A stretch of 20,575 bases of DNA from an uncultured Eubacteriales bacterium (GCA_900549865.1 URPU01000039.1:1-20575), one strand, 5' to 3'; shown: positions 1 to 7,583, counted from the first letter of the stretch. The notes: generated by a model from the letters alone, not told the origin. A program made the numbers and translations.

Positions 1-14
1 AGGTAAGAAACAAA

Positions 15-1241
15 ATGTCTGACGAAATCAAAGTTGAAGAATCCAAGCTTGAGAATGAAAAATCCTTTGACGAAATGTTGGAGGAAACTCTCAAAACTAT
101 ATATAATGGAGATAAGGTAACTGGCGTTGTCGTTGCGATCACCGGCACTGAGATCAGCGTCGATCTCGGCACCAAGTACTCCGGCTTCATCCCCACGTCC
201 GAGTTTACCGACGACGGCATCAAGGTCGAAGACGTTGTCAAGGTCGGCGACACCATCGAGGCTGTTGTTGTCAGAGTCAATGACGTTGAGGGTACCGCAC
301 AGCTCTCCAAAAAGCGTCTCGACGCGGCAAAGATGTGGAATGACGTCGAGGCCGCAGTTGACGACGGCACCGTTCTCGAAGGCGTTGTCACCGAAGAGAA
401 CAAGGGCGGCGTTGTCGTCATGGTCAAGGGCGTGCGCGTGTTCGTTCCCGCCTCTCAGACCGATCTCCCGCGTGAGGCCGATCTGGCACAGCTCCTCAAG
501 AAGACTGTCCGCCTCAAGATCACTGAGGTCAACAAGGCCCGCAAGCGCGTTGTCGGCTCCATCCGCCGCGTCGCACAGGCTGAGCGCCGTGAGCGCACTG
601 AGGCCATCTGGAACGAGATCGAGATCGGCAAGAAGTACAAGGGCGTTGTCAAGTCCCTCACCAGCTACGGCGCATTCGTCGATATCGGCGGCATTGACGG
701 TATGGTCCATGTCTCTGAGCTGAGCTGGGGCCGCATCCACCAGCCCTCTGAGGTCCTCTCCGTCGGTGACGAGGTCGAGGTTTACGTTATCAACTTCGAT
801 AAGGACAAGCGCAAGATCTCTCTCGGCTACAAGGATCCCGAGGCCAACCCCTGGACGCTGTTCACCAACAAGTACTCCGTCGGCGACGTGGCGCAGGTCA
901 AGGTCGTCAAGCTCATGCCCTTCGGCGCCTTTGCTGAGGTTATCGACGGTGTTGACGGTCTTATCCACATCTCCCAGATCGCAAACCGCCGCATCGGCAA
1001 GCCCGAGGATGTCCTCACCGTCGGCGATGTTGTCGAGGCGAAGATCACCGCGATAGACGATGATAAGCACAAGATATCCCTCTCCATCCGCGCTCTTTCC
1101 GAGCCTGCACCCGCAGCCGTCAAGGAAGAGGTCGAGGAGTATGGCGATGAGCCGTCCGAGGACGCGCTTGTCTATGAGGTCTCCGAGTCCGGCAAAGCCA
1201 CCGGCATCGCCCCCGAGGAGGATCCCACCGACGCCGAGTAA
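15..1241 (+). CDS. rpsA: 30S ribosomal protein S1 (four S1 domains)
   Basis: RNA-binding protein of the small ribosomal subunit that helps recruit and unfold mRNA. The 408 residues hold four S1/OB-fold repeats at about 33-101, 117-186, 205-273 and 288-358. Repeats 3 and 4 are the most canonical (SYGAFVDIGG...GMVHVSELSW and PFGAFAEVIDGVDGLIHISQI). The tail from about 360 is acidic and disordered-looking. Four domains is the usual Bacillota form, against six in Proteobacteria. In many Clostridia this protein lies directly behind, or is fused to, IspH. Here it has its own ATG, and a TAA at 4-6 may be the stop of an upstream gene cut off by the window edge. The purine-rich AGGTAAG at 1-7 is the likely ribosome site. 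Strongly biased codons suggest high expression. Family assignment is secure; a role as a true ribosomal S1 rather than an S1-like regulator is inferred. Confidence 0.93.
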   Translation: MSDEIKVEESKLENEKSFDEMLEETLKTIYNGDKVTGVVVAITGTEISVDLGTKYSGFIPTSEFTDDGIKVEDVVKVGDTIEAVVVRVNDVEGTAQLSKKRLDAAKMWNDVEAAVDDGTVLEGVVTEENKGGVVVMVKGVRVFVPASQTDLPREADLAQLLKKTVRLKITEVNKARKRVVGSIRRVAQAERRERTEAIWNEIEIGKKYKGVVKSLTSYGAFVDIGGIDGMVHVSELSWGRIHQPSEVLSVGDEVEVYVINFDKDKRKISLGYKDPEANPWTLFTNKYSVGDVAQVKVVKLMPFGAFAEVIDGVDGLIHISQIANRRIGKPEDVLTVGDVVEAKITAIDDDKHKISLSIRALSEPAPAAVKEEVEEYGDEPSEDALVYEVSESGKATGIAPEEDPTDAE

Positions 1242-1286
1242 TATCGCGCCGGATATACTGGATCAGCGAATATATTGAATCAAATG

Positions 1287-1318
1287 ACGCCGCCGCCCAT
1301 ACCGGGCGGCGGCGTTTT
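1287..1318 (+). terminator. Rho-independent terminator of rpsA
   Basis: A perfect 12-bp GC-rich stem (1287-1298 with 1304-1315) with a 5-nt loop is followed by TTTT. It lies 46 nt after the rpsA stop codon, in the sense direction. Confidence 0.9.
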
Positions 1319-1339
1319 CACGTGCTACGCTTGATATTA

Positions 1340-1369
1340 CAGCAGACCTACATTTTTGTAGGTCTGCTG
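1340..1369. repeat. Perfect 13-bp inverted repeat followed by an A-tract
   Basis: Arms 1340-1352 and 1357-1369 are perfect complements around a TTTT loop. On the plus strand the hairpin is followed by eight A residues; on the minus strand the T-run comes before the hairpin. It therefore does not fit an intrinsic terminator in either direction. The A-tract could act as an upstream promoter element for the -35-like TTGACA at 1388. Function unknown. Confidence 0.6.
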
Positions 1370-1395
1370 AAAAAAAATACACAAACATTGACAAC

Positions 1396-1424
1396 TTTTA
1401 AGCAATGTCTCGCTGTGCTAATAT
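1396..1424 (+). promoter_or_regulatory. Possible extended -10 promoter in the rpsA-lipase gap
   Basis: TG-C-TAATAT (TG at 1416-1417, hexamer 1419-1424) is a good extended -10 box and resembles the one before the tRNA at 11736-11744. The -35 at 17-bp spacing (1396-1401, TTTTAA) is weak. A perfect TTGACA at 1388-1393 lies 25 bp away, which is too far for normal spacing. The assignment is tentative. Confidence 0.35.
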
Positions 1425-1468
1425 ATATCCATAACTCTTGACGGTACCGCCCCCGATAATTATCAACA

Positions 1469-1508
1469 CATATTCAACTGCCGCCATATGCGCCTGCAGT
1501 TGAATATG
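1469..1508. repeat. 13-bp inverted repeat with 14-nt loop
   Basis: Arms 1469-1481 and 1496-1508 are perfect complements (CATATTCAACTGC and its reverse complement). There is no T-run on either side, so it is not a terminator. It could be an RNA hairpin in a small transcript or a protein-binding operator. Confidence 0.6.
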
Positions 1509-1520
1509 CCACCTTAAACC

Positions 1521-1556
1521 AAACGGCGTGACCATGAAAGGTCACGCCGTTTTTGC
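1521..1556. terminator. Bidirectional-looking terminator between rpsA gap and lipase gene
   Basis: A perfect 13-bp stem (1521-1533 with 1540-1552) has a 6-nt loop. In the plus direction it is followed by a run of five T (1550-1554). In the minus direction the tail is GTTTGGTTT. It lies 24 nt past the stop of the minus-strand lipase-like gene, so it probably ends that transcript, and it can also end a plus-strand transcript. Confidence 0.75.
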
Positions 1557-1579
1557 CGGTATGTGTTACGCAACACGCT

Positions 1580-2515
1580 TTATGCGCCCGTTTTCTCGTT
1601 TATCCAATCAAGAATGTCCTTGTACACGTCGGCTTTGTTCGTCTCGTTCAGCATTTCATGCCGCCCACCGGGGTAGAGGCGCATCTTTACGTCGCGCAGC
1701 CCGGCGTCGCAGAAAGCCTTATATGCCCTCTCCACGCCCTTGCCGTACTCGCCCACGGGGTCGCAGTCGCCGGACATGAAGTAAACGGGCTTTTCCTTGT
1801 CCATCGCGGCGATGTTGTTCTTGCTCGTGACGAACCATATGCCGCCCATCATGTCTCTGTAGAGACTTGCTTTTGCCACAAAGCCGCACATCGGATCGGC
1901 GATGTATTTGTCCACGCTCTCCGCGTCGCGCGACAGCCAGTCGAATTCGGTGCGCGGCGCTTCGATTTTGTTCAGATATGTGCCAAACGCAATATCGTTG
2001 AGCTTCTGCCCGTCCGCGCGCGGCCCCTTGGCCTTCACAATCGCTTCCGCCAGAAGATACCCGCCGACGACCATGGCCTTGCTCTGATGACCCGTGCCGC
2101 TGAGAATGACCGCGTCGTACTTGTCCGGGTGGGAGATGATGAACGTGCGCGTAAGGAAGCTTCCCATGCTGTGGCCGAACATGATGTACGGTATCCCTGG
2201 ATATTCCTCCGCCATGATGTCGTGCAGATGCTCCACATCCATCACGACCTTGCCCCAGCCCAGCTCGTCGCTGAAAAAGCCGAGGTCGTCCTCCTGCGTG
2301 ACGGACTTGCCGTGGCCGAGGTGATCCTCACCGACGGCGACGATGCCGTTTTCCGCAAGGAAGCGCATGAAATCGTCGTACCTTTCGATGTGCTCTGCAA
2401 TGCCGTGCACTATCTGCACCACGGCGCGCGGCGCGCCGTCCGGCACGCACTTGCGCGCGTGTATCGTGTTCACTGCTGTGCTTGACCTGAACTCAAAATC
2501 CTGAAAGCTTGGCAT
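1580..2515 (-). CDS. Alpha/beta hydrolase, monoacylglycerol lipase / lysophospholipase family
   Basis: A 311-residue serine hydrolase of the Hydrolase_4 (PldB/MGLL-like) group, expected to cleave an acyl ester such as a monoacylglycerol or lysophospholipid. The oxyanion turn VHGIAEH is at 36-42. The nucleophile elbow GHSMG at 114-118 gives Ser116, the acid is Asp252 (SGDCDPVG), and the general base is His286 (GGRHEML). No signal peptide is present, so it is cytosolic. An in-frame extension to 2617 exists but lacks a ribosome site. I chose the ATG at 2515 because GGAGG lies just before it (complement at 2522-2526) and the promoter at 2544-2572 would place transcription start near 2537. It is a single-gene unit. 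Substrate is not deducible. Confidence 0.88.
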   Translation of the reverse strand: MPSFQDFEFRSSTAVNTIHARKCVPDGAPRAVVQIVHGIAEHIERYDDFMRFLAENGIVAVGEDHLGHGKSVTQEDDLGFFSDELGWGKVVMDVEHLHDIMAEEYPGIPYIMFGHSMGSFLTRTFIISHPDKYDAVILSGTGHQSKAMVVGGYLLAEAIVKAKGPRADGQKLNDIAFGTYLNKIEAPRTEFDWLSRDAESVDKYIADPMCGFVAKASLYRDMMGGIWFVTSKNNIAAMDKEKPVYFMSGDCDPVGEYGKGVERAYKAFCDAGLRDVKMRLYPGGRHEMLNETNKADVYKDILDWINEKTGA

Positions 2516-2543
2516 ATTTATCCTCCGTAGCGTTTTTGTTTTA

Positions 2544-2572
2544 ATTTTACCCTCCCCGCGGCCTCTCGTCAA
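2544..2572 (-). promoter_or_regulatory. Promoter of the lipase-like gene
   Basis: Read on the minus strand: TTGACG (2572-2567), a 17-bp spacer, then TAAAAT (2549-2544). It lies about 30 nt upstream of the chosen ATG at 2515, which supports that start over the 5' extension. Confidence 0.7.
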
Positions 2573-2703
2573 TAAATAATGTGTGCCCTGTGTGTCAAAT
2601 GCACATAAAATTCTCATTTGAGGTCATCACGGGTGTAGATGCGCACTGCGCGGAGCTGCTTAACAGATTGTTGGTGTTTTGGGTCAAGCTGTATCGACAT
2701 GGT

Positions 2704-2731
2704 TATTTCCGACCCAATAATGTCGGAAATA
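2704..2731. repeat. 10-bp inverted repeat downstream of the uvrA-like gene
   Basis: Arms 2704-2713 and 2722-2731 are perfect complements with an 8-nt loop, 12 nt past the minus-strand stop codon at 2743. No T-run follows, so it is at best a weak terminator or an mRNA 3'-end stabiliser. Confidence 0.45.
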
Positions 2732-2742
2732 TCTATGTGCCC

Positions 2743-5220
2743 TTACAAATACCTCCCGGTAATACTGTCCTCGCTGCTTTGTATCTCCTGCGGAGTTCCG
2801 CACGCCACGATCCTGCCGCCCGCGTCGCCGCCGCCCGGCCCCATGTCAATGACATAGTCGGCATTGCGTATCACATCAAGGTCGTGCTCGATTACGATGA
2901 CGGTCGCGCCGTTGTCCAGAAGCGCCTGAAAAACGCCCAGCAGCACCCGCACGTCCAGCGGATGCAGGCCGATGGACGGCTCGTCGAACACGAAAACAGA
3001 GTCCTCCTGCGTTTTGCCGATCTCGCTTGCCAGCTTCAAACGCTGCGCCTCGCCGCCGGAGAGGCTTGGCGTCTCCTCGCCCAGCGTGAGGTAGCCAAGG
3101 CCAAGCTGCTTCAGAATGTTCAGCCGCTGACTAACGGTTTTCATATCCCTGCAAAACTCGATGGCGGAGTTTACGTCCATATCCATCAGCTCCGGCAGGG
3201 AAACGCCCGTGCCGGTCCTTCCTGCAAGCTTGACGCCGTATGCCGCCCTCGCGTAACGGGAGCCGCGGCAGTCCGGGCAGGGGATGTTGACGTCCGGCAG
3301 GAATTGTACGTCCAGACTGACGACGCCTGTTCCGTCGCAGCCGGGACAGCGCAGGGAACCGGTGTTGTATGAAAAGTCGCTTGCCTTATAGCCTTTTTCC
3401 CGTGCACCGGCAGACCTTGCGTACAGCTTCCGCAGCTCGTCATGCACGCCCGCATAGGTGGCGACGGTGGAACGGACGTTGATGCCGATGGGCGTGGCGT
3501 CAATGAGCTTGACATGCGCGATGCCCCCGGCGTTTATCGCGCGGATGTGCGCGGGCAGAGTGCGGCCGTTTATGCTTGCCTCAAGCGCGGGAACAAGGCT
3601 TTCCAGCACCATCGTGGTCTTGCCGGAGCCGGACACGCCTGTGACAACGGTGAGCCGCCCCTTGGGAATGTCCACCTCCAGCGGCTTGACGGTGTGAATT
3701 TCAGAAGTGGACAGGTGAATGACGCCGTCTGAAAACAGCTTATCCTTCGCGGCGCACGCGCGCAGCTTCGTCTCGGCCTTGCCGGAGAGAAAGGGGCCTA
3801 TCTGCGACGCCGGGTTTTCCTCAACGGCGGGGATCGTTCCCTGCGCAATAACGTGCCCGCCGTTTGCGCCGGCCTCCGGCCCCATCTCCACTATCCAGTC
3901 GGCTTCTTTCAATATCTGCGTGTCGTGATCGACCAGAATAACGGAGTTGCCGTCGGCGACAAGGTCGTGCATCACGCCGGTCAGCCCCACAATGTTGGAT
4001 GGGTGCAGACCGATGGACGGCTCATCCAGCACGTACAGAACGCCGGTCGTGCGGTTGCGGACGGCGCGGGCAAGCTGCATCCGCTGGCGCTCCCCGGTGG
4101 AGAGTGTGGCCGCCGAACGGTCAAGCGTCAGATAGCCCAGCCCCAGATCCATAAGCCGCCTTGCCGTGCTCTGAAAAGCATCGCATATGCTTTCCGCCAT
4201 GGGGCGCATTTTCTCCGGCAGACTGCCGGGAACGCCCCGTACCCAGTCCACCAGCTCGGAAAGTGTCATGGCGCAGGCCTCGTCCAGCGAAATACCCCGC
4301 AGCTTCGGCGCGCGTGCGGCGGCGGAAAGGCGTGTGCCGCGGCACTCCGGGCAGATATCCTCCTTCAGGAACTTCTCCACCCGCTTCATGCCCTTTTCAT
4401 CCTTGACCTTGGCAATCGCGTTCTCCACGGTGTACACGGCGTTGAAATAGGTGAAGTCCAGCTCGCCCGCCTGATTGGAGTTCTTCGCGTGGTAGAATAT
4501 GTGCTTTTTCTCCGCCGGGCCGTGATAGACTGTCTCTTTTTCCTCTGCGGTCAGGTCGCGGAACGGCACATCGGTGCGCACGCCCATTTCGCGGCACACA
4601 TCGGTCATAAGCGACCACATCAGGCTGTTCCACGGGGCGACTGCGCCCTCGTCGATGCTGAGTGAGTCGTCCGGCACAAGGCTTGCGATATCCACGGTGC
4701 GGACGCTGCCAGTGCCGCCGCACTTCTGACATGCGCCCTGGGAATTGAATGCAAGCTCCTCCGCGGACGGGGCGTAAAAACGCGCGCCGCATTCCGGGCA
4801 GACAAGCTCCTTCCCCGCGGCGACAGCCAAGGACGGCTCCAGATAATGTCCGTTCGGGCAGCGGTGGCTTGCAAGGCGGGAATACATCAGCCGCAGACTG
4901 TTCAGCAGCTCCGTTCCCGTGCCGAAGGTGCTGCGTATGCCCGGCACGCCGGGGCGCTGATGGAGCGCCAGCGCGGCGGGAACATACAGCACCTCATCCA
5001 CGCTGGCTTTCGCGGCCTGCGTCATCCTGCGGCGAGTGTAGGTTGACAGCGCCTCAAGATAGCGGCGCGAACCCTCCGCATACAGCACGCCCAGCGCCAG
5101 CGAGGATTTGCCGGAGCCGGACACGCCCGCGATCCCGACGATTTTGCCCAAGGGGATATCTACATCAATGTTTTTCAGATTGTGGACCTTCGCCCCACGG
5201 ATAAGCATTTTATCTATCAT
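2743..5220 (-). CDS. UvrA-like tandem ABC ATPase (short UvrA paralogue, no UvrB-binding region)
   Basis: An 825-residue soluble protein with the double ABC-ATPase layout of UvrA. Walker A motifs are GVSGSGKS at 32-39 and GVSGSGKT at 528-535. Signatures are LSTGERQR at 373-380 (unusual) and LSGGEAQR at 720-727. Walker B/D-loops are LDEPSIGLHP near 398-407 and FDEPSIGLHP near 745-754. Zinc-type Cys pairs lie at 141/144 with 164/167, at 290/293, and at 625/628 with 648/651. Canonical UvrA is about 940 residues. Here the stretch between the first Walker A and the first Cys cluster is short, so the UvrB-binding domain appears absent, as in UvrA2-type paralogues linked to DNA-damage or drug tolerance. 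The GGAG ribosome site (complement at 5229-5232) supports the ATG at 5220. It is probably not the housekeeping uvrA, and its substrate and partners are unknown. Confidence 0.88.
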   Translation of the reverse strand: MIDKMLIRGAKVHNLKNIDVDIPLGKIVGIAGVSGSGKSSLALGVLYAEGSRRYLEALSTYTRRRMTQAAKASVDEVLYVPAALALHQRPGVPGIRSTFGTGTELLNSLRLMYSRLASHRCPNGHYLEPSLAVAAGKELVCPECGARFYAPSAEELAFNSQGACQKCGGTGSVRTVDIASLVPDDSLSIDEGAVAPWNSLMWSLMTDVCREMGVRTDVPFRDLTAEEKETVYHGPAEKKHIFYHAKNSNQAGELDFTYFNAVYTVENAIAKVKDEKGMKRVEKFLKEDICPECRGTRLSAAARAPKLRGISLDEACAMTLSELVDWVRGVPGSLPEKMRPMAESICDAFQSTARRLMDLGLGYLTLDRSAATLSTGERQRMQLARAVRNRTTGVLYVLDEPSIGLHPSNIVGLTGVMHDLVADGNSVILVDHDTQILKEADWIVEMGPEAGANGGHVIAQGTIPAVEENPASQIGPFLSGKAETKLRACAAKDKLFSDGVIHLSTSEIHTVKPLEVDIPKGRLTVVTGVSGSGKTTMVLESLVPALEASINGRTLPAHIRAINAGGIAHVKLIDATPIGINVRSTVATYAGVHDELRKLYARSAGAREKGYKASDFSYNTGSLRCPGCDGTGVVSLDVQFLPDVNIPCPDCRGSRYARAAYGVKLAGRTGTGVSLPELMDMDVNSAIEFCRDMKTVSQRLNILKQLGLGYLTLGEETPSLSGGEAQRLKLASEIGKTQEDSVFVFDEPSIGLHPLDVRVLLGVFQALLDNGATVIVIEHDLDVIRNADYVIDMGPGGGDAGGRIVACGTPQEIQSSEDSITGRYL

Positions 5221-5262
5221 TGTTTTTCTCCGGATACTTCGCTTTCAATTAGTATAATAAAC

Positions 5263-5291
5263 AGTATAATAAAACTGCCGGAGGGAATCAA
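5263..5291 (-). promoter_or_regulatory. Promoter of the uvrA-like gene
   Basis: On the minus strand: TTGATT (5291-5286), a 17-bp spacer, then TATACT (5268-5263). A second TATACT at 5256-5251 comes from a 12-nt near-direct repeat. The gene starts about 40 nt downstream. No LexA-type box is evident. Confidence 0.65.
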
Positions 5292-5300
5292 GCGTTCCGG

Positions 5301-5337
5301 CAAAAAGAAAAACGCCGCGGCGCGAATACCGGGCCGC
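5301..5337 (-). terminator. Possible second terminator after the repeat-protein gene
   Basis: Read on the minus strand, a GC-rich stem (GCGGC at 5337-5333 with GCCGC at 5321-5317) is followed by GGCG and a TTTTTCTTTTT tract. It lies past the better hairpin at 5359-5381 and just before the uvrA-like promoter. Confidence 0.45.
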
Positions 5338-5354
5338 TGAGACAGGAATAACTG

Positions 5355-5382
5355 AAAAGGGCATGGCAGAGTGCCATGCCCC
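5355..5382 (-). terminator. Terminator of the secreted repeat-protein gene
   Basis: A perfect 10-bp stem (5359-5368 with 5372-5381) has a 3-nt loop and is followed on the minus strand by TTTTC. It lies 25 nt beyond the stop codon at 5407. Confidence 0.75.
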
Positions 5383-5406
5383 TTGTGATGCAGATCTGTA
5401 TTCGGT

Positions 5407-7323
5407 TCACGTGTCAATGAGTATTTCGCGTGTGTCTGTCTCTGCCGTGCCCACGGTGAAGGAGACGCTGCCGCCGTCATGCGTGAGCTTGAAGCTGTCG
5501 CTGTTCTTGCCGCTTTCCAGCAGGTCGGAGAGCATGAAAGCGGATTCCGCACCGTTAGTGACGAAAACGATCTTCTCCACGCCCTGCGCTTTCAGCGTGT
5601 TCATGCCGCCGAGACCGCCGGTGAGTATGGCAAAGTCGTATTTGGCAGTGACGGTGAGTATGCCGTCCTCCTGCTCCGCCTTATAGGCGACGTCCTTGCC
5701 GTCCTTATCCGTCACGCGGTAGAGCGGGCTTTGCAGGGTGTCTGCGTTGTCGGACTTTTTACCGTCGGATTTCTTTTCCGGTTCGGGCACAACAAGCGTG
5801 CCGATCTGGAACTCTATCGTCTCGTCGCCCAGCCGGACAACACAGGTCACGGGATATGTGCCCGGCGCGGTGGGTGCGGTCTCATTGCCGCCGTAGAGTA
5901 TCTTCTCCACTGTGCCCTCGCCTTCCGCCGTCGCGGTAAACTCGCCGTTTTCGCTGCGGATGTCCAGCTTGGTCAGGTTTTCCGGCTCACCGTCGTGGTT
6001 CTCGCCGCTCAGACGCATGTTGATGTAGTCCTTCAGGGCGTCAATGTCGCTGTCGCTCAAATCGTTTATCGTCACGTCCGGCCCGATAATGTAATGACCG
6101 CTGTTGCTTTCGTGGTTGCTGTCCTGGCTGTCGCCGATGTACCCGATGGCATTCTCATCCAGCGTGTACTTGATCTCATTTGTATTGTAATCGAAGTAGA
6201 CGTCATCATCGTCGAGAACACCCGTAGTAATACGCACATTACCGATGATGATAATGGTTCCGGTCATTTCATACCCGTCATCGCTGCCGATGGCGGCGGC
6301 ACAGTCACCAGCTATTGCGGTGACCTGCGCGTTGTCCTGAATGATGATCAGACCCTCCATCTTTTTATCTTCACCGGGGCCGATGCCTGTGCCCTCATCC
6401 TCGCCAATCGCCGTCACCTTTGCGCTGCCGCGGATAATGATCCTGCCGGTGGATGTGATAGAGCCCTTCTTGCCGCCGCCAATGCCTGCGCCGTCTCTGT
6501 CACTTCCGGCTGACACCTGCGCGTTATCGCCGATGGTGATGCTGCCGGACACTTTGCCTTCCCGGCCGGAACCAATGCCTGCGCCCCCGTCCTCGCTCCA
6601 CGCGGTCACTCGCGCGTCATCGCCGATAGTGATGTCGCCGGACATTTCGCCGCTGTCGCCAGAACCGATGCCCGCACCGTCATTGCCGCTTATTGCCGTC
6701 ACCTGCGAGCTGCCGCCGATGCTGATGCTGCCGGACATATCGCCGTTATTGCCGGAACCGATGCCCGCACCATCTCCGTAACCTGTGTCATTCTTTATAG
6801 TGACAGTTGCATCGCCTGTAATGTGGATGCTGCCGGACATGTCCTCATCCTCGTGGCTGCCGATCGCGGCATTATTGTTATTATCGTTCTTGCTCCCGGC
6901 CTCCAGAGAGCCGCTGCCGGTAATGGTCACATCGCCGCCGGAAACATGGATGCCGGAACCGGATTCGGAGGAGAGCTTGTTGTCTCCCTCCAGCGTGATG
7001 TTCGCGCTGGAGTCGCCGACGTCAATGGCGTCGCCGTCGCTGCTGATGTTTACATCCTCAATGGTGACGTTTGCCGTCGCGCCGTCGGAGGTGGATATGG
7101 TGATGGTGCTGTCCGTTGCCGCGGAGCTGTCGCGCTGCGAAATGACGGGCGCGTCATCCGCGACGGCCGCGCCGCCGCCCTGTGACACAGTTTGCCCTGA
7201 GTTGTCCGCGCTTACGGTGATGTCGCCGTCCTCCAGATACCAGTCCGCCGCGAATGCCGACACGGGCATCCCCATTATCAGCACAAGCGCGATAATGCCG
7301 GATATGAGCCGTTTCATTTTCAT
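5407..7323 (-). CDS. Secreted acidic protein with seven ~31-residue beta-helix-like repeats
   Basis: A 638-residue exported protein of unknown function. A Sec signal peptide covers about 1-25 (MKMKR, hydrophobic core, AFA before ADW). Residues 70-140 are Thr/Ser/Asp-rich with TITGSGSL-type strands. Residues 152-370 form seven repeats of pattern AGIGSG(x5)SGSITIGDNAQVTA. Successive copies begin at about 152, 186, 217, 248, 279, 312 and 343. Such Gly/Ile-rich repeats suggest a parallel beta-helix and resemble the Cthe_2159-type carbohydrate-binding proteins of gut Clostridia; this is my recollection of the family, not a search result. The C-terminal part has a bacterial-Ig-like stretch near 475-535 and a Lys/Asp linker. 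I see no LPXTG or membrane anchor. The ATG at 7323 follows AAGGAG at the right spacing; the longer frame to 7401 would remove the signal peptide from the N-terminus. Confidence 0.82.
   Translation of the reverse strand: MKMKRLISGIIALVLIMGMPVSAFAADWYLEDGDITVSADNSGQTVSQGGGAAVADDAPVISQRDSSAATDSTITISTSDGATANVTIEDVNISSDGDAIDVGDSSANITLEGDNKLSSESGSGIHVSGGDVTITGSGSLEAGSKNDNNNNAAIGSHEDEDMSGSIHITGDATVTIKNDTGYGDGAGIGSGNNGDMSGSISIGGSSQVTAISGNDGAGIGSGDSGEMSGDITIGDDARVTAWSEDGGAGIGSGREGKVSGSITIGDNAQVSAGSDRDGAGIGGGKKGSITSTGRIIIRGSAKVTAIGEDEGTGIGPGEDKKMEGLIIIQDNAQVTAIAGDCAAAIGSDDGYEMTGTIIIIGNVRITTGVLDDDDVYFDYNTNEIKYTLDENAIGYIGDSQDSNHESNSGHYIIGPDVTINDLSDSDIDALKDYINMRLSGENHDGEPENLTKLDIRSENGEFTATAEGEGTVEKILYGGNETAPTAPGTYPVTCVVRLGDETIEFQIGTLVVPEPEKKSDGKKSDNADTLQSPLYRVTDKDGKDVAYKAEQEDGILTVTAKYDFAILTGGLGGMNTLKAQGVEKIVFVTNGAESAFMLSDLLESGKNSDSFKLTHDGGSVSFTVGTAETDTREILIDT
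6214..6870 (-). repeat. Coding tandem repeat, ~93-nt period, seven copies
   Basis: DNA behind protein repeats 152-370 of the secreted protein. Copies are mostly 31 codons, with one of 33 and a first of 34. They are diverged from each other at nucleotide level but keep shared blocks such as the GCGGGCATCGG-type core. Copy-number change by recombination is possible. It is not CRISPR: there are no constant repeats with unique spacers. Confidence 0.75.
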
Positions 7324-7388
7324 TGAATGTGCGCTCCTTCCTAATTTATATTGTAGACACATACAAAATGCGATTGGTATACAATCCA

Positions 7389-7417
7389 ATAATAACAGCA
7401 CCCTCGCGTTCTGTCAA
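7389..7417 (-). promoter_or_regulatory. Promoter of the secreted repeat-protein gene
   Basis: On the minus strand: TTGACA (7417-7412), a 17-bp spacer, then TATTAT (7394-7389), near consensus. Transcription would begin near 7382, giving a leader of about 58 nt before the ATG at 7323. Confidence 0.75.
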
Positions 7418-7506
7418 GTTAATTTGACGCAAAGGCGCGGCTGTCATGACGATTCTTTCCTAAAGCCACCGGCGTTTGCTTTGCACCATCAGATTTGCCC
7501 GGACGC

Positions 7507-7555
7507 TTCATCGCTCATTTCATCTCTCATTTGCCGTTGAAATATGAGCGATGAA
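7507..7555. promoter_or_regulatory. Inverted-repeat operator candidate over the fic promoter
   Basis: TTCATCGCTCAT at 7507-7518 is perfectly repeated in inverted form at 7544-7555. A third, direct half-site TCATCTCTCAT with one mismatch lies at 7520-7530. The right arm falls between the -35 (7537-7542) and -10 (7560-7565) of the fic promoter, so a bound protein would block RNA polymerase. The Fic protein itself ends in a winged helix and is a candidate autoregulator. Confidence 0.55.
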
Positions 7556-7565
7556 ATGTTATATT
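7537..7565 (+). promoter_or_regulatory. Promoter of the fic gene
   Basis: TTGAAA (7537-7542), a 17-bp spacer, then TATATT (7560-7565). Transcription would start near 7572, after the upstream ATG at 7551, which argues that translation begins at 7578 or 7584. Confidence 0.65.
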
Positions 7566-7583
7566 AACTGTGAGGTGATGAAT

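Larger units (their letters stand above)
1431..1556 (+). ncRNA. Candidate small RNA (unrecognised)
   Basis: If the extended -10 at 1419 is active, a transcript of about 125 nt would start near 1431 and end at the T-run after the 1521-1552 hairpin. It would contain a 13-bp perfect hairpin (1469-1481 with 1496-1508, 14-nt loop) and then the terminator stem. The palindrome at 1455-1464 (GATAATTATC) also lies inside. No open reading frame of note is present. The structure does not match any RNA family I recognise, including 6S, tmRNA and SRP. This is an inference from layout only; the alternative is that these are merely 3' structures of the flanking genes. Confidence 0.3.

Noticed and set aside
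1388..1393. Perfect TTGACA as the -35 of a promoter with the TAATAT at 1419
   Set aside because: The spacing is 25 bp, outside the working range; I kept only the extended -10 as a weak candidate.
3853..4665. Plus-strand open frame of 270 codons
   Set aside because: Shadow of the uvrA-like gene, whose motifs and start signals are unambiguous on the minus strand.
5479..6513. Plus-strand open frame of 344 codons
   Set aside because: Antisense to the repeat-coding secreted protein; the translation has no ribosome site or family motif and simply mirrors the repeats.
6214..6870. Periodic repeats that could suggest a CRISPR array
   Set aside because: The period is about 93 nt, a multiple of three, with diverged units encoding a protein repeat in frame; there are no invariant repeats or unique spacers.
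7551..7583. Upstream ATG (7551) as the fic start
   Set aside because: No ribosome site precedes it and it lies upstream of the predicted -10 box and transcript start.
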